Shown here piece after piece: positions 1 to 14,215 of a stretch of DNA of 64,000 bases. The position numbers were made by a program, and so were the translations under genes. Within the stretch, counting starts at the first letter, position 1. Every line of letters begins with the position of its first letter. The notes under the pieces are model-generated. The model searched no databases. It was not told where the DNA came from and saw only the letters and a program-made list of their open reading frames with translations. The stretch is from NCBI GenBank assembly GCA_021234155.1, contig JAJEKV010000027.1, forward strand, positions 9,486,013 to 9,550,012. The letters run 5' to 3'. Source of the stretch: Isoetes taiwanensis. Its lineage: Eukaryota > Streptophyta > Lycopodiopsida > Isoetales > Isoetaceae.

Positions 1-3000
1 TCAGTTACACATAAATATGTAGAACTAAGCATGTGAAAATTTTGACAGAATGAAATATCAATAACCATCTAAGACAACAGAGTCGGAAGAATGCCATGGT
101 TCTCTCTGCCACCATTCTAGCAGTGATTTATATCTCACTTAGATCTATCTTATAGTCTGAGCTTTATGGCAGTGCCTTATTTGGCCTCCGTCACTATATA
201 ACCATATTGCCCGCCAGCATTCCTCGGTCAAGGCCCCGAGCCAGAATTTGCTATCTCAGGAGTTTCTCCTCCTCTAGTCACGCCACCGTGTCGCTACCAC
301 ATCTTTAACATCCTGATTTTCCTGCCCACCCAGTGAGGCTGTACCTTCTCTATATCTGTACGGTGGCCGTACCTTCAAACAGGACTTGTCGCCTTGAGAG
401 TAATTTAGCGTGATTCTGGTCGGGCGACTCTCTAATGAATTGCGCTCCCAGCACTCACCTGTTGCGTCATCTCGAACCTTTTTTCCATCCGCCTTGTGTA
501 TTTTACTTGTTGGCTGCCTCCGACAAGTTTGGTCCAGAGGGCAGACCCATCCTGTCTTAAACTCCATATGGTCTGCTTACAAAATTGCGCATATGGATCA
601 AATAGAAGTTTTTCAATTTTTTTTGATATTAAAGGCCAAAGAAGTTGGTTGTGTTGATTGCCACTGTTTACCATCGGCTGATTCTCGCCTCACGCTGGTC
701 GGCTTAAGCTTCCTCTCTCTCCTCCTCCTCCTCTGTGTGTGGCACTGGCTGCCTGGGTAGGCTCCAGTGATTTCATTGATATGTTTATTTCTTCTCAAGG
801 TAGCTGTAGGGCTTCCTGCAGGGCACTGAGGGAAGACCCCGCAAGAGGGGCCTAGTGTATCTATATATTTTTTTCACATGAAAGTACTGTTGCTTCCAAG
901 ACTTTTACAATTTCCTCTATTCCGCCATTTTTCCTCACGATTCTGTGCCCGCTGGTTTTCGAAAATATGATGTGACAAGTTGTTTATAGGGCTCCCAACC
1001 TCACGCTAACCATCCGCGTGGATTGTGTTTTGCGCCTCTACGATCCCCTTTCTCTGACACCCAGATGATAGCCGATTTTCGCTAGCTCCCGAGGTGGTTG
1101 GCGGTTGCATTGGCAATTTCACCTTCCTTAGGGTGTGGGGTTGGAGTTGATATTGAGGGTTATGGCCGAGGCGCAGCTTGTCCGTTAATTTTGGACTTGA
1201 CGGGCCACGCTGATTCAGGAACCTTTGGGGTCGAGGGCCCATGAGTATGTTTCTGGGTTACAGGCTGGTATGGCTTGCCACATGGATTTTTCACCATACA
1301 TTCATGTTAGTCACGGTGGGTGTACCTCATGGGTCATTGTACTTTACCATCAACTCACTGAGTGCTGTTGTTATATGGACCTTTCCTAAAATTTTGGCCC
1401 CGATTATATAATATCTAGTTTTATATTTGGAGTTTTATATATACATAAGACTGGTTATGACGACGTGTTTTAATGAGGCTTGTTGATATGTGTCCAATTT
1501 AGACATGTCAATTCGTGTCCTAGAAATGATGAATGAAGACTTATATTTAAAGATGATTATGCTGTGATTTGACATCATGCCACTGTGATTTTGATCCTAA
1601 AGGAACCCATAGACTACAATAGGGATTGCTGACCTCTGTGAGATGTCGTCATTGCTAGTTACCGTTACATAGGGTGAACTAATTTTTTAAATATCTCACA
1701 CGTGATATCCTATATATTGGGCCAGATGCCCAAGATGTTAGCAAGTTTTATGCCTTATTGTGTGGATCTTGTGAAGAAAACACAGAAGGATATAGTCATC
1801 ACTGGTGGTTATGGTACTAAACCAAAACCGATGTCAAATGTCACATAGAGAGAAGAGCCACTGAGAGTATGAAACATATCCAATTTTATTAATCTAAACA
1901 AGGGAGTTACCTTATATGAAACCAACATTAGAAAACAACCTGACGTAATGGTTTCCAATTTCAATGAATATTCGGAAGCAAATCTGAATGTTAGATTAGC
2001 CCAATTTGCAAGCAAGAAACATGAGTATTACTTTGTGTGATCACCTATCCATTTGGTCTCCCAATACTTTCTTCTGTATGCAGACATTGACGTCGGTGTG
2101 CTCTTACTATCGTATATTTGAATAAGTTTTGAACCAAGTTTTCTACGTATAACGTATGTCAGGTTCATCCGAAGCACCATTTGTTGTTTTAAGGGTCAGA
2201 CTGTCATAGCATTCTTCAGACGCCGCCACTGGCAAGGCCCTATCACTATTGCTTTCGCCGCTCCCAGTCGGTAGTTCCACTCGTAGTGATCATGATTATC
2301 CTTTAAAATTTTAACCCTGCATGTGCAGTATAACATTCACACTACAAGTTAAGTTAGTACTTGGTTAAGCTACTTAGTTAATGGCTTTTGTATTTTTTTT
2401 AACGAAAAATACAAACTCATGCCCCCTTCACATGAGACATGATCTTTAACATCTAGTGCAAATTTAACTAACGGAATTTTTTTTGACTAAATGTTAACGA
2501 ACCTTATCGTGACCTCATCGAGGGCCACACTAAGGCCCGTTAGCTATGGCATGGCGCGAGTCTACTGAGGAACTAACCGTACACACGCAGTCTTTGATTG
2601 TGTTGCCAAACCGCCTGTGGACAAGGCCGGAAGCAGAGGCGCGAGTCGTAAGTGAGATGGACCGCTAAAAATGATATTTTAAGTGGGGCATGAATGCTTG
2701 CTGTAGTGAATACTGATTATGTTGGCTTAAAATTCTTTAACGAATTTGTCATATTCCGAGAATGCTCTCGAGTGCAGTTAGTAACAGAATTCATCTGCAT
2801 TTTAGAATCTTGTTCATAAAATGCCGATTCAAAAGTTGGCAAACATTGTTGGCTAGGAGCTCAAATCATGTAAACAGGGGGTCCGTCTGGAACTCTGCAA
2901 GACACTCGCGGAGGACCCTTGGATCAACAGAGAACCGGAGAGCTATGTCACGCTGGATTTGCAAAAGTCAATGGGATTACATGAGCTCTCGCAATCGAGA

Positions 3001-5500
3001 GAGAAATGATGGACAAGAAAAATCTATCTAGTTTGAATGCTAGCTCTACTGTATATATAGTACAATGGTCTTTTGGCCCAATATAGATACTCGATGATCT
3101 CAGGCCACTCTCGGCGAGGCCCGACGGTAGGGAATGTCATGATGCTTTAGTGTTTTAGAATCATCAACATGCCGACAGCTTATGCCGACGGGGCGCCATT
3201 TGGTCTGCTTTTTTCCGCTTTGATCGATACCTGGAGTGACCTTCTGCACCGGGTTCTTGATGGATTTTAATCTGGACTTGTTTTATTCAACGGTGGGGTA
3301 GATGAATAGTCCTGCACAGACGACAGGATCAACACTTCACCAAACGACACCCAGGTGCAAGAAAAAGGGGAAAACTGCCCTCGGTGGTGGAAATCCAGCA
3401 ACCTTTAAAACATTCTTGACAAGGAGGGCAACATCAGAATAGAAAGTTATAATGAGTTCTTTGCATGCTTGAGATTTCTGTGGAGGAGCAGACCTATTGT
3501 CAGGCAGTACTAATAAGAAACCTGTGAAGGCACTATATCTTCAAGGCACGTGGCCGGCAGTAGGGACAAACCGCATTCCATGAGGCGTCTCGAGGCCAAA
3601 GGAACTGGATTACCACATTGGGGTTAACACAGGATGCTTCTCTCGGTAGAATTTAGAAGTAGGGTAATTTTAAAGACAAAACTCATTGTCTCGCGGAAAT
3701 GTAGGGATCCCGTGGGAGGGCAAGACGCCCAAAAGAGATCAGACCAGACAAAGATGGAGTAGGCGCTCCGCCAACCTCGCTCATTAGGGATGAAGATCCA
3801 ATCTGTGTGTTCTCTAAAGTAGCACTGTCCTCCCAATGAGAGAGCGGTGAACAAATCGTGGATCCCATCAGAAGATCTGTGATATGAGCAGGGTCCAGTC
3901 TTGCGTGGCTCTCCGTGAGACCTTAGTCCAAAAGGGAAGACGCCAGTTCGAGGTGAGATATCTGGGCGTGGAGGGTAATCGTAAGTAGACACGAGGAATG
4001 AGCAATGCTTTGCGGGCTTTGCCGCCCGCCTGACCCCGCCATCAAGATCCGCATCAAGAGCACCGACCACCGACCCCAACCGAGCTGGCTAAACAGAAAG
4101 ACCGAGAAACCAACCCAGGCGGGTATAGTCTAATCATCGTAGCGTACCAAGAAAGATGCTGTAGCCACCCAGTGTTGTAAATAAATTTAAAATGGAACCT
4201 CACATGACAAATTCTTCTCCAGACCTGTCGGAAGGCTCCCTGGCTTAAGCAGGAGGGAGGTGTGATGAGCAAGTCTGCATGTACCTGTCGAAAGTAATGG
4301 TTTGAGCAGGATCCCCAGAACACCCATTGTCTGTAATAAAATGCTGAGCACGGGGTTGCCCTCAGAAAATCAGTCTAAGAACTTATCCCTGTATCATGAA
4401 AAAAATCATGAAGAAATATAAGCAGCAGGCTGGACAACACGGAAGATGCGACAAATCTAGATCCGGCTGCTGAGAGAAGACTATGACCAATGTAGCACAG
4501 TAGTAAGCCTTTTGTCTTCAATGGAAAGGTCGCCAGATCTGGAGAAACTGTAATCGCCATAAGGGGCTCATTGTTTGCCTTGTGCCCAATACCACTTCAC
4601 AAGAAAAGACAGCGCCGGGCAACACAATCCAGATAGCTGAAGGTGTGGAAAGTCCCGCGGAACAGGAGAGCAAGACACATACTTATATTGATTGAGCTTC
4701 TTCCGCAGATTGAATAACTTTGTCGGACTTGATGCTCCAAACTTGGTCTTGCACCACGGAAGATGGTGGACTCCACTGGCCTGAATCTTCCGCAGGAAAG
4801 TGCTGCCTGGGAAGATGATGGCTCGTGAGGATTGCTGGTCAAGAGTGGCAGGCCCCTCGTATCATCACAGCTCGTCAGCTTTTTGTGGAGTTGAGTCTCG
4901 AGAGGCGTGACCCTGACTTTGTAGCTTGGAGTTGGCCGTTTAGAGAAATGGATGCGTCAAGGCGTACATCGAAATGCCTCTTTGAGCTGATTGTTGTAAT
5001 TTTGGGACAGCCTGTGGTACATTGCTTTAGAGGTTAGTAAGTGAGGTTATCCCACTTGAATGAGCCAACAACTCTTGAATAGTGGATCAGACTGAAACCC
5101 GCTAACGCGCGTGTTGTTAGCTCCTTTCTGTCTCACTTGGTTTCCCCACGGGTCCGTGGTGAGCCCTGTGCTTTGTTGAAGATCATCTCTAGACTTAGCT
5201 TGGTGGCTGCCCAGAACCCCGTGATGCCTCCCGTGGTCCCATGTAACCTTTGAACGCTATCCATGGCGGTTTCCAGACCTTGGTAGCTGAGCACAGATGC
5301 CAACATTATCCGCTGATATTGGTATAGTCTGTCTGAGGGTGGTGTAAAGGCACGCTTTGTCCTTGAGGAGATTGGGACTCCTGGGAAACATTTTTGAGCG
5401 AGAATACATGCTTGGAGGAAGAGGATCGAGTATGTGTTCTTTTGGTGTTGAGCAGGCATCAAGGAGGGAAGGAGAGAAGGATTTGTATTGTGAAGTCTTA
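1..5500. other. No recognisable gene (5.5 kb intergenic)
   Basis: I read both strands and found only short open frames without family motifs, signal peptides or plausible splice structure. The longer minus-strand frames (for example 3,624-4,079) have low-complexity, non-conserved composition. The base composition shifts from AT-rich (1.4-2.5 kb) to more GC-balanced purine-rich sequence (3.2-5.7 kb), which would fit an old retroelement interior, but no domain can be named. Confidence 0.5.
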
Positions 5501-5502
5501 TT

Positions 5503-5820
5503 TCATGAAGGTCTTCTCGGATGGAGAAATGAGATTGAGGTTGTTTGGTGGAAGCTGAGAGCTGTGGGTCGTGAGGGCTGGACCTCACCTGGGGGCAGAG
5601 ATAATGACGAGGATGGCCCACAGGGAGCACCCACAAGTGCATCTAAGTTCCGGCGAGGGGTTGCCTGATGCTGATCAATTTCATGAAGGAGGCGAGGAAC
5701 AAAATCGGAGGCCAATCAATAGAATTGGATAGAATGGATGAAGATAGCAATCGTGAGAAAAAATCGCTGGCCAAGTGTGGTGTGTGTTCTTGATACCAAT
5801 TGTTACGAAATTTGACAAGA
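5503..5820 (-). other. Possible LTR end and tRNA primer-binding site of a decayed LTR retroelement
   Basis: Read on the minus strand, an LTR-like terminus ending GTAACA (complement of 5,801-5,806) is followed after two bases by TGGTATCA (complement of 5,791-5,798). That is the start of the classic primer-binding site for initiator tRNA-Met in plant LTR retrotransposons. The match then breaks down. Downstream on the minus strand (below 5,790) are frames rich in proline, serine and histidine that could be a ruined gag, but no zinc knuckle or capsid motif is visible. No matching second LTR was found. It may be chance; I treat it as a hint only. Confidence 0.25.
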
Positions 5821-8800
5821 AATGTGGTTTGGCAAATGTTCGGTGAGTCTTCAAGCGGCCCCCATATGAAGTTGGCCATAATTGAGTGACATCCCTGCTC
5901 GTAGCAGCCCAAGATAAAAGAAGGTCATAATAGTAACCCGGAACACCTGCTGTTGAAGAACCTATGATAATATCCGTCTGATCGATTTTGTAGAACCGCC
6001 ATGGTGTTGACCATGCGGAGCAAACAAATTGTCGAGTTGGTGGCGATTTGGTGCAGTGGAGGTCCCCGCCTGAGAATTATGGCACAACCCACAGGTTTCG
6101 CGAATTACTGGACTGGGACTTTCCATGGTGGAGGAGAAAATAATACCCAAAGAGCCGATCCTGAGCTTGTGAATTAAAGAGTTGGGAACCTGGGTGAAGC
6201 AGCCATGACTAGAATCAGCAGAAACCGGAGAGCTTGAGTGAAAGCAGTTTTGAGGATGAGCGTAGAAGAATAAACTGAGGAGGCGGTAAGGTTTTAGGCA
6301 CACAACGCGTGGGCGGAGGTGTGATGAGAAGGAAAGGAACTGCTGATGAAGCGTGGCAAATAGATCGAAGAAGTTGATTGAGGCAAATTTTGGCTAAGTC
6401 CCCTGAAAGAAGAAGAAGAAAAGATGAACGGTGGAGATGAAAAATGAATGTAGATGTGACAATCAAGTGAGCGATAAATAATGATGATGGGGACCATGAA
6501 AGAAGGGAATACGACGCGGTGCAACTTCGAGTGGGATATCATTGCAAAAAGAGACGCGTTAGAAGGTACCCGCGGCCAGATATGCGCAGGAGAAAAGATT
6601 CGAATTAGAAAATGGCCTTGTATTGCAACCACGCTAGCAATTGTGTGATTGGTCCACGCCAAGCGCTTCGCTGTGTTATGAAGAAAAGGGTCAGGCTGAC
6701 ATCATTACTTGCAACGGCGAAGAACGCACACATTAACGAGTGCACACATAGCTGCCGGAGTGGTGACTCACCAATGAACGCCATGGATCTTTGAAACAAG
6801 AACCTGCATTCGGCTGGATGAGTCAGCGGGATGGCCGAACATCCCGACCCCCCCACTCAAATGATACATGGAGGTGGTGATTCATCTCACTGGACCATGT
6901 GTAAAGGGCCGCTTCTACCATGTTCACAGATACCTCCCCGCCTTCCAAACCCTTGAGGTAGGGCACTTTTTAACTTGAATTTGTAAATAGGGCTCAATTT
7001 ATATGGGATGTATAATATGGGCAATGCCCACCTTTACTTTTAGTGACTAATATAATAAAAATAGTTTAGTCACTTTGTTCTAGTCTCGAATTTTGTTATT
7101 GATCAATGAACCGTATCATTCAGATGAAATTGTTTTAGGCGAAAAACCATTAATTAGTGTAGGGTAATGGTGTCTCATCTAACTTGCCAGTTTAAAAACA
7201 CTTGCTTAGCCAACTTGAAGAACTTAATAAGTGACCAAGCCACCCAAACTTCAATTTGCCTTGGTACCAAGTAGAGTCATAGAGCAAAACCAAATCATCT
7301 CTTTCTTTAAAGTTTTGGCCATATGTTTGTCATGCAAATGATCAACCTGGGCTATGAAGAACACTTAATAAGCATCTCGCCTAAGTTCATCCAATCACCT
7401 GTTGATAAACCCGTTTTTGGGGTAAAATGCAGTGGATTATGGGGCCGAGTGTTGGAAACGAAGAGCCCAAGGACATTCAAAGGGCACAGAGCTTTAAGAC
7501 CACAGACCAACTTGGAAGAGAGCGTAATACAAGAAAATTTTGAACTCAAAGAAGTCAAAGAACAGTAGGCACTTTTTCTTTTGCTAACCATATGGTGAGA
7601 CATCGCCACTTTCAATAGTGATGTTTTTGTTTGAAGTCACCAAACACCCCTTTGAGGATAGTAAGGTGTACTTTTCTGATGGATATGTGCATCCGCCACT
7701 GATGGTGTATGATTGACAAATGAACCCACACCGGCGTTCCGGTGGACAACTGGAAACGCGATGATGCGAGTAGAGAACCTGGTCGCATCGGGTCGTAGTG
7801 TTGTCCGGAAGGCACAAGCTCACCATTTTATGCAGCATAACCGGTGATGACTAAATGCAATGTAGGGTTTTCATTTTATGGGCTTTTTAAGGAGATCCAT
7901 GACATCTTTTGTCTAAACTAGTGTCCACAATCACATTTATAGCCATTGGACATCAACTTAGAGGATGCATCGGATTCTTCTCATGCATCCGCTGGATCCC
8001 AGAAAAGAAAGAGATCAAGGAATTGGTCAAGTGAAGAGACGAGGATATTAGTGGAGTTTAAAAAGGAAGAATGATTAGCTTTAGAAGGTGTGTCAGCGAG
8101 GGACAATATGGAATCGGCAATGACAAAATGGAAAAAGATTTATAAAGAATGGCAGAAACAAGCTTTGATAATGGAGATGGCGAAGGTTGTAAGCTGAAAT
8201 ATGAGAATTTAATTGATGAACACAGATAAGTACGCTTCAGTAAGAAGACTAGATGCTGCAGTATTTTTCGTTTCAATCTAAGCTTGAGGTGAAAAAGTTT
8301 GCACCTTCCACTGCCAGAGGAGACACCATGTTGTTGAATCTATTCAGCCCTCAGACTAGCATAGAACCATAATCGCAGATGAAGTAACTCATCAAGTGGA
8401 GGAAGTCATCGTGCTATCGGAGTGGGAGAAGCATCAAAAAGAAAAGAAAAGGTAGTGGCGCGCCTTTCTCGACAGAATGATTAAGATACAAATATACATA
8501 CGATAGGATGAGTATTTTGAAATGGGTTTGAGATAGAGAGAGAATCAAATCGAAACAAACTCTCTGGTTTCCATTAGCAATGGTTATGTGACATCTGGTG
8601 AAGATGAGAAATTATTTTGCAAGGCATGTCTACAGCTCACCATGGTCGTGTTTATATATATTCTCGAAATTTTGAAACTATGCTACTAGAATTAAGGTTA
8701 CTGTAGGTGATGATGAGGTGATCATGATGGTTTCATGGTTACGATTTCTAATGCCACATATTGTAGTTCTTGTCATGCAACCTCATAAGTGGAATAGAAT

Positions 8801-9420
8801 GGTAGGCTGCCACAAGCTTTTCAATTAGTTATGTTGGCAATTTCTTTTTTTACCTCAATTTTAGTCATAGAAACTTTGGCAAATTTTTCATTCATCAAAG
8901 TGGTGAATTATATACCTTTTTTTCAAGTAAAGATTGAGTTTGCAATTTATATTTAGTCAAGTACCTAGATGCAATGTAACTAAGATACCTTTTTCACCCT
9001 AGTAACGTGAATCTCACCCAAATTCCCCATGTTCTATCGAGTCCCCATATATTACAGAATACGTATTATGGTTACTCATGTTTTATATTTAAACTACATC
9101 CTTAGCTTATGTATCTAATCATACTAACCATCAGAAACCTCAAGCTGTACCGGCCAAACTTAAAATCCATGAGGTCCTTCACGACCGAACTCCGCTCTAT
9201 CCCATGCCTAGCAGGATTATAAGTCGCATTTCATCTCTAACACCTCTCTCAGAGCCAACCACAAGTAGCTCATTATTCTTATAATTATATATCATGTAAT
9301 TTCTCTTAGTTAAACATGACTTCAAATTCATTCACCATAGAATGCAAGATCTTATTACTTGTTACTATTATGTCAGCTTCATGTTCTAATCTCTCCGTCA
9401 TAAGCATGATGTACTCGGCT
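5821..9420. other. No recognisable gene (3.6 kb)
   Basis: Only short frames in all six phases, none with recognisable motifs. The stretch 8.4-9.4 kb is AT-rich and structureless to the eye. Confidence 0.5.
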
Positions 9421-9463
9421 GAAGGCTGGTATTCCCCAAACTCTCAACCATGGTGTAGAACCC

Positions 9464-12400
9464 AAGCTTGCTATAGGTAACCATCCCGTGAGAAAATATC
9501 ACAGAAGAAATGTCAAACAGAGAAAATCGCCACATACAAGAAAATCCTTCCTAGTATGGTCCTTGAAAGCTTGTATTCATAGACTAACCATATTAGGAAA
9601 GAGTGTCGCCACCGAGAAAGCCTCGTTGTAAATTCCAAGAGGAAGGTTATGTGAAATTGATCAAACCGGACTGGCTGGATTTTGGTCAATAGCCCAACTC
9701 AGAGTTTTTGCAAATGTGAGTATAGTGTCTTTTTCAGTTTTATTAATCATGGCGTTTTTGGATGACTGCGTAATAGGTGCATAGAATCCTTTTTGAAGTC
9801 TTTATCCCCTTGTTTGTATGATGGTATATTAAGCAAAGAATCTCGAATCTCCGATGAATAATGGGAAATTTAGAGGCATAAAGGCTCGATTTAATTTCTT
9901 TTTTTTTAGATATATTGGGCTTTGGAATCTAGACCCCTACACCGATGTTATTGAATTGAGATTAATTTACGGAAACATTAACAAGTTTATAAAGACAAAT
10001 GACAATAGTGGAAGTTACTAAGGTCGATTTTCTTTTCATTCAATTATCATATAGAAAAATAAATATAACTCTCAAGTCATGTTCAGCATAGGATCAGAAG
10101 ATTCAAAGAAGGTACACATTCAAGTATTTTGCATCAAATAAGAAGGAATTTCATGCAAGGCGTGCTCTACGCTCATACCGCATACCTGGTCCAAATACGC
10201 CTTTATCGCCAATCTTCTTTACGGGTCATGCCCCTGTTTAGCAAATGTTTCTTTTATTTTCTTTATTTCGTCCGTTTTGCTCTTCTGATTTGCCCTCAGG
10301 GCGCATTTAAGATGCTTCTCAAAGGCGGGTGGGTGTATGAAGATGCCTTGCCTTGATTACTGTGTCGATCCACTGGAGAAGTCGGATTCAATCCATCTTT
10401 TAGTCGAGAATTCTCGCAGAGAACAAATACATCCCAGCATCTGTGTGAAGTTAGTATCAAGGTAACGGCTGGCGGGATTGGGAGAAATGAAGCCAGAAGG
10501 AGGTCATATAGGAAAAAAACATTTGCTTTATTTTTAAGAAATAGGGCACCATCTCTAGAATCACAGAATATAGGGTCAACCATGGTCCATTTTGGAATCT
10601 TTGCACCATATGGAATTCTTTACGATGCCCCATCCTATGGAAGAATCTTTTAGGAGAAAGGGATTGTATTCACTTTTGAGATGGTGGCTGAATTTGAAAT
10701 GTGGCAAGTGTAGACAAAGGCAGGCAACCACAGACATGGTATGAGGTGTGATTTTGGCACAGATTTATAAAAAACTTTCCCTAGTTTGCAACTTTATGAT
10801 GAAAAAAGGAATATGATGGGCGATGAAGTGGCTAACTTTTAGAGGTGGGTGGATGATGACATGGTATGTTTTGTAATGTAATTCCATCAAATGTATTTTT
10901 TTTAAGAATCGTGTCATCAATATATTAAAAAGAATGGTAATGTTACAAAGCAAGTGAGAGGGAAGGAACTTCAAAGAGACAACATACCGACACCCACAAA
11001 CAAAACTCAATAAAAACTCAAGAACTCACTGTATACAACCCACCATCACCATCTAACACTCTTAAGAAGTTCACAAATGGTAAACTTCATTTACATTGGA
11101 ATACCGTAAGTTTTTTGTAGCTTGTACTGAATGGTGAATCAGAGAGGTCAGTCAATCCCCCGAAAAAGATCTACAACCAATCACCGCCCAAATCAGCCAC
11201 ATCAACCAAGTTTCACGACGATGGGGCATTGTCGCCGCAAGAGCGCCAAGCACGAACACATGTGAAGCGGTGCAACCGCCAGTCAATCCACCGTAGAGCT
11301 CAACCCAACCGTGAACAGCGCGAGGCACAAACCGGCAATGCCCACGCTACCAATGGCTAGCGCTACAACAAGGCGTAGAGGGCTCACACCCGCCTAAACT
11401 CACCCATGGGCGGCACGCCCACTCATACAACCGCACCACCGCCATTGGCACCAACCTTCGATGGAGGAAGCGAGCTCCGCGTCCACGCCCAACCAGCGCC
11501 ATCGAGAACCCGAAGATGCAGACCATCATCAGGCGGTGTCAGCGAATAGTTAGCACCTGCATAGCACCGCAGACAGCAAGTAGTATAAATATCCGGATGA
11601 ACTTTCAACAAATGGTATATTGGCCAATTGTTTTTTTGAAGAATCGTGTCATCAAATATATTAAAAGAATGGTCCATAGCAAAGGAGGGAAGTGAGAATC
11701 GCCTAAAGAGACAAGACACTTGACATCACAACAAACTCACGTAAAACCGCAGAACACCCCATTGCATAAAACCACCATCGCTTATCTACATAACACCAAG
11801 AAGTCCTTTCGGTAAATCATTTACTACTCGGAAGTTTTGTCAGCTTGTACCTGAGAAGTCAGGAATCGTAGAGGTTTGTGTCAATCTCTAAGATTCACAA
11901 CCGCCGCCGTCGCAATGGCACACTCTGCCAAGACAAGGCTTGTCGCCACATGCCAAATATCACACAGCAACAATCACAGTCAATCTCACTCTAAATGAGC
12001 CCTAACCCAATCCAGGCAATTGCAAGAGGGTATAAACTGCATAATGCTCCATGAAGGCCAACAAGGGCAGTATTTTGTCAATTACTTGACCTGTTTGAGC
12101 CAAACTTTGCACAAGCAACTTGGTGTTGAAAAGGAGGGTTCCTCTCCTCACTTAGAGAGAGAATGTATCCTTGACCATTGGTGAATAATTGCATTTGATT
12201 TTTTGTATCACAAATGAATCGGTGGTATACACACTGTGGGTAGTTTTTGACTAGGAAAAGAGTTTTGTTTTCATTTTAGTTTGAGTCGAGGTGGGATGGT
12301 GGTGAGGCAAATGGGAAACAAAGGGTGTCATATGTAAATCATGTTCAAGAACTCTGAATCTGATGAACATCTACTTCCTCAAGGGCTCCAACTTGGTCTC

Positions 12401-12570
12401 TATATGATGCTCTCGTTGACCTTGACTTTTTGATCCTTTCAGATTTTTCAATGAAAAGTCCTTGCTTGGTTCTTCACCGAGTTTTGTGAATTGACTTATC
12501 CATGCACATGTTTTAACAAATTGTTAGCCATCAATGTAAATGTCATCTGCTTCTGCCACAAATCATGGTA
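9464..12570 (-). repeat. Left LTR-like repeat of a decayed Ty3/Gypsy element, with internal insertion
   Basis: This block is repeated in the same orientation at 22,409-24,527. Shared landmarks include TGTAGAAC near the left edge, a long match around GGTACACATTCAAGTATTTT (10,110 and 23,126), and AAGCAACTTGGTGTTGAA (12,114 and 24,003). The two copies flank minus-strand gag, pol and integrase remnants, so they are best read as the two LTRs; this one would be the 3' LTR. It is much eroded, with many small deletions. Relative to the other copy it carries a foreign insertion of about 1.2 kb (about 10,900-12,085). Exact LTR ends are uncertain because some similarity also runs left of TGTAGAAC (from about 9,420). 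Confidence 0.6.
10896..12085. repeat. 1.2 kb insertion in the left LTR, with two related ends
   Basis: The segment is absent from the otherwise parallel repeat at 22.4-24.5 kb, where the flanks are continuous near 23,950-23,970. Its own two halves start alike: AAGAATCGTGTCATCAA occurs at about 10,905 and 11,641, each followed by a similar stretch of roughly 240 bp (AATGG, then AAAGAGACAA, then GCTTGTAC landmarks). That suggests a repeat element in two copies, or an element bounded by direct repeats. No coding motif was recognised between them. Confidence 0.5.
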
Positions 12571-13257
12571 TGCATCATGTTAAAAAAGGAATGTGCTGGT
12601 CTCCAAACCTTTTGATCTTGGAGTATTTACTATGAGAGGTTGCTTTGATGGAAAGGCAGATAGGCAACCTATAGGATTCCGAGATGGAGTGGAAGAAATG
12701 GTGGAAGTGGCCAATCGGTGAAGGATGATCATGTAATTTGGTCGATGCACCGCATGATAAAATGAAGAGAGGAAATTAGAATGTTTAGTCTCAACCATTG
12801 CCTTGTGGAAGGTGATTGGCACCTGAGAGAGTCCTGAGTGATGCAAACAAGTGCAGATCCTGATAATGGCCAACCTATGAAGGATGGGATGGAATTGCCT
12901 GCACCCATGACACCGAAACATTAGAAACTTTGAAGCTTACAAGCAGTTGCCTCTGGATGGCACCGAGGACTTGAGGATGTGGAAGAGTGCGACTAATGGC
13001 AGGAAGTGCCTGGTGAGGAGTGAAGATGATTTGACACCTCGCATGGAACTGGTGCTTCATATTTGAACTTCAGACTAGCTTTATCCGAGAACTAACTTGA
13101 TTGCTCTTCAAACCGCTACAGTTTATACACCACAATCGAGCATCTAACCACATTCTCAATATAGATGCAATGATTCTACTTATTATTCTAATAAGATCAG
13201 ATGCTGATTAATTCATTTGAACTCACATTTATGCATGATGTAAAATCATTCAAAGAA

Positions 13258-14215
13258 TTAAGGCAACATACTGTTGCCAGTACCCTTTAGGGTGCAGAAC
13301 ATTGATGGGAGATTGGATAACTCATGCCCGTCTCCAAGTGATTTCAACCAATATGAGCCCTTACCCGCAACTCCAAACCACCTCATAAGGGACCTCCCAT
13401 AGATTTTCAACGCATAAATTTTCTCTCTTGCTTTGTTCCATTTCTGCACAACCTCAGCCTCGTAATCCCTCAGCTAGAGCCATCGGCAGCAAAGGTCATA
13501 CATTCCTTGCTTTATTGTAAACAGACAGCCTCATACCTGTGTTCTTCCAATCGTGACTTCAATTTGCCAATTGCCCCTTCTTCCATCCCAAGCAATTTTA
13601 TATGCCACCCAAGTGAAGGTAACTCGCTCAATTGGCAAATACCTAATCCCATAGACTAGGCTAAAGGGAGTATGTTTAGTAGCAGACTTGTAACCTGTAT
13701 GCTAAAGTGCACTACAAAGTTTGCCAATGGTTTTTGTAGACTAAGATCTCGTTATGATTCAAATGGCCATTGGCTCTCGAGGGTACACAGGTGAGCTCTT
13801 TCGTTGTTTCACCTTGAGGGTAATGTGGCAATAACATATTTTATGAATTGAGGCCCTCATCGGGAGAGACTTCACGGTATTCCAAACTCAAAATATATGC
13901 TCATGAAGGAACCGGCAGAGTTAGGCATTGGCTCGTTTTGGTGAGACAACAAATTTCATTTGGGAAATGCTAGCTGGGCACATTAAGATATAATTGTTGA
14001 GCGTAAGAGGGTGACTATGGGCCCTATAAAATCTAACTCAAACTTGAAAAGGTCCAGATATTTATGGGCCGTGAGAGGTGTCAAGGTGACCCTTTTGCCA
14101 AAACTGCACTTATGACAAGACTAATGATGTTATAACAATCTTGAAATGTAGTTACAACAGTATCCCCAATTTCAAAATCTTTGTATACTCTTCTGCGATA
14201 AGTTTGCATCCAACT
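13258..14215 (-). pseudogene. Ty3/Gypsy integrase remnant
   Basis: Reading the minus strand from 14,215 downward gives, with frame breaks, a degenerate integrase. First come zinc-finger residues (CHKC, complement of 14,107-14,118, followed by GKRVTLTPL) and the start of the core (DFIGPI, about 14,015-14,032). Further on is the ALxxTGYKSATKHTPFSLVYG stretch typical of the end of the Gypsy core (about 13.6-13.7 kb). Last is a C-terminal part, frame 13,258-13,449, with WFG, GSYWLKSL and GHEL as in the GPY/F-type tail. Several stops and frameshifts make it non-functional. It lies on the same strand as gag and pol (18.9-22.3 kb) and just inside the left LTR-like repeat, where a Gypsy integrase belongs. 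The RNase H normally between reverse transcriptase and integrase is not visible. Confidence 0.75.

Noticed and set aside
3624-4079. 151-codon minus-strand frame
   Set aside because: Composition not protein-like and no splice or domain support.
5133-5642. 169-codon minus-strand frame
   Set aside because: No motif, no homologous-looking block. At most part of the suspected retroelement near 5.8 kb.
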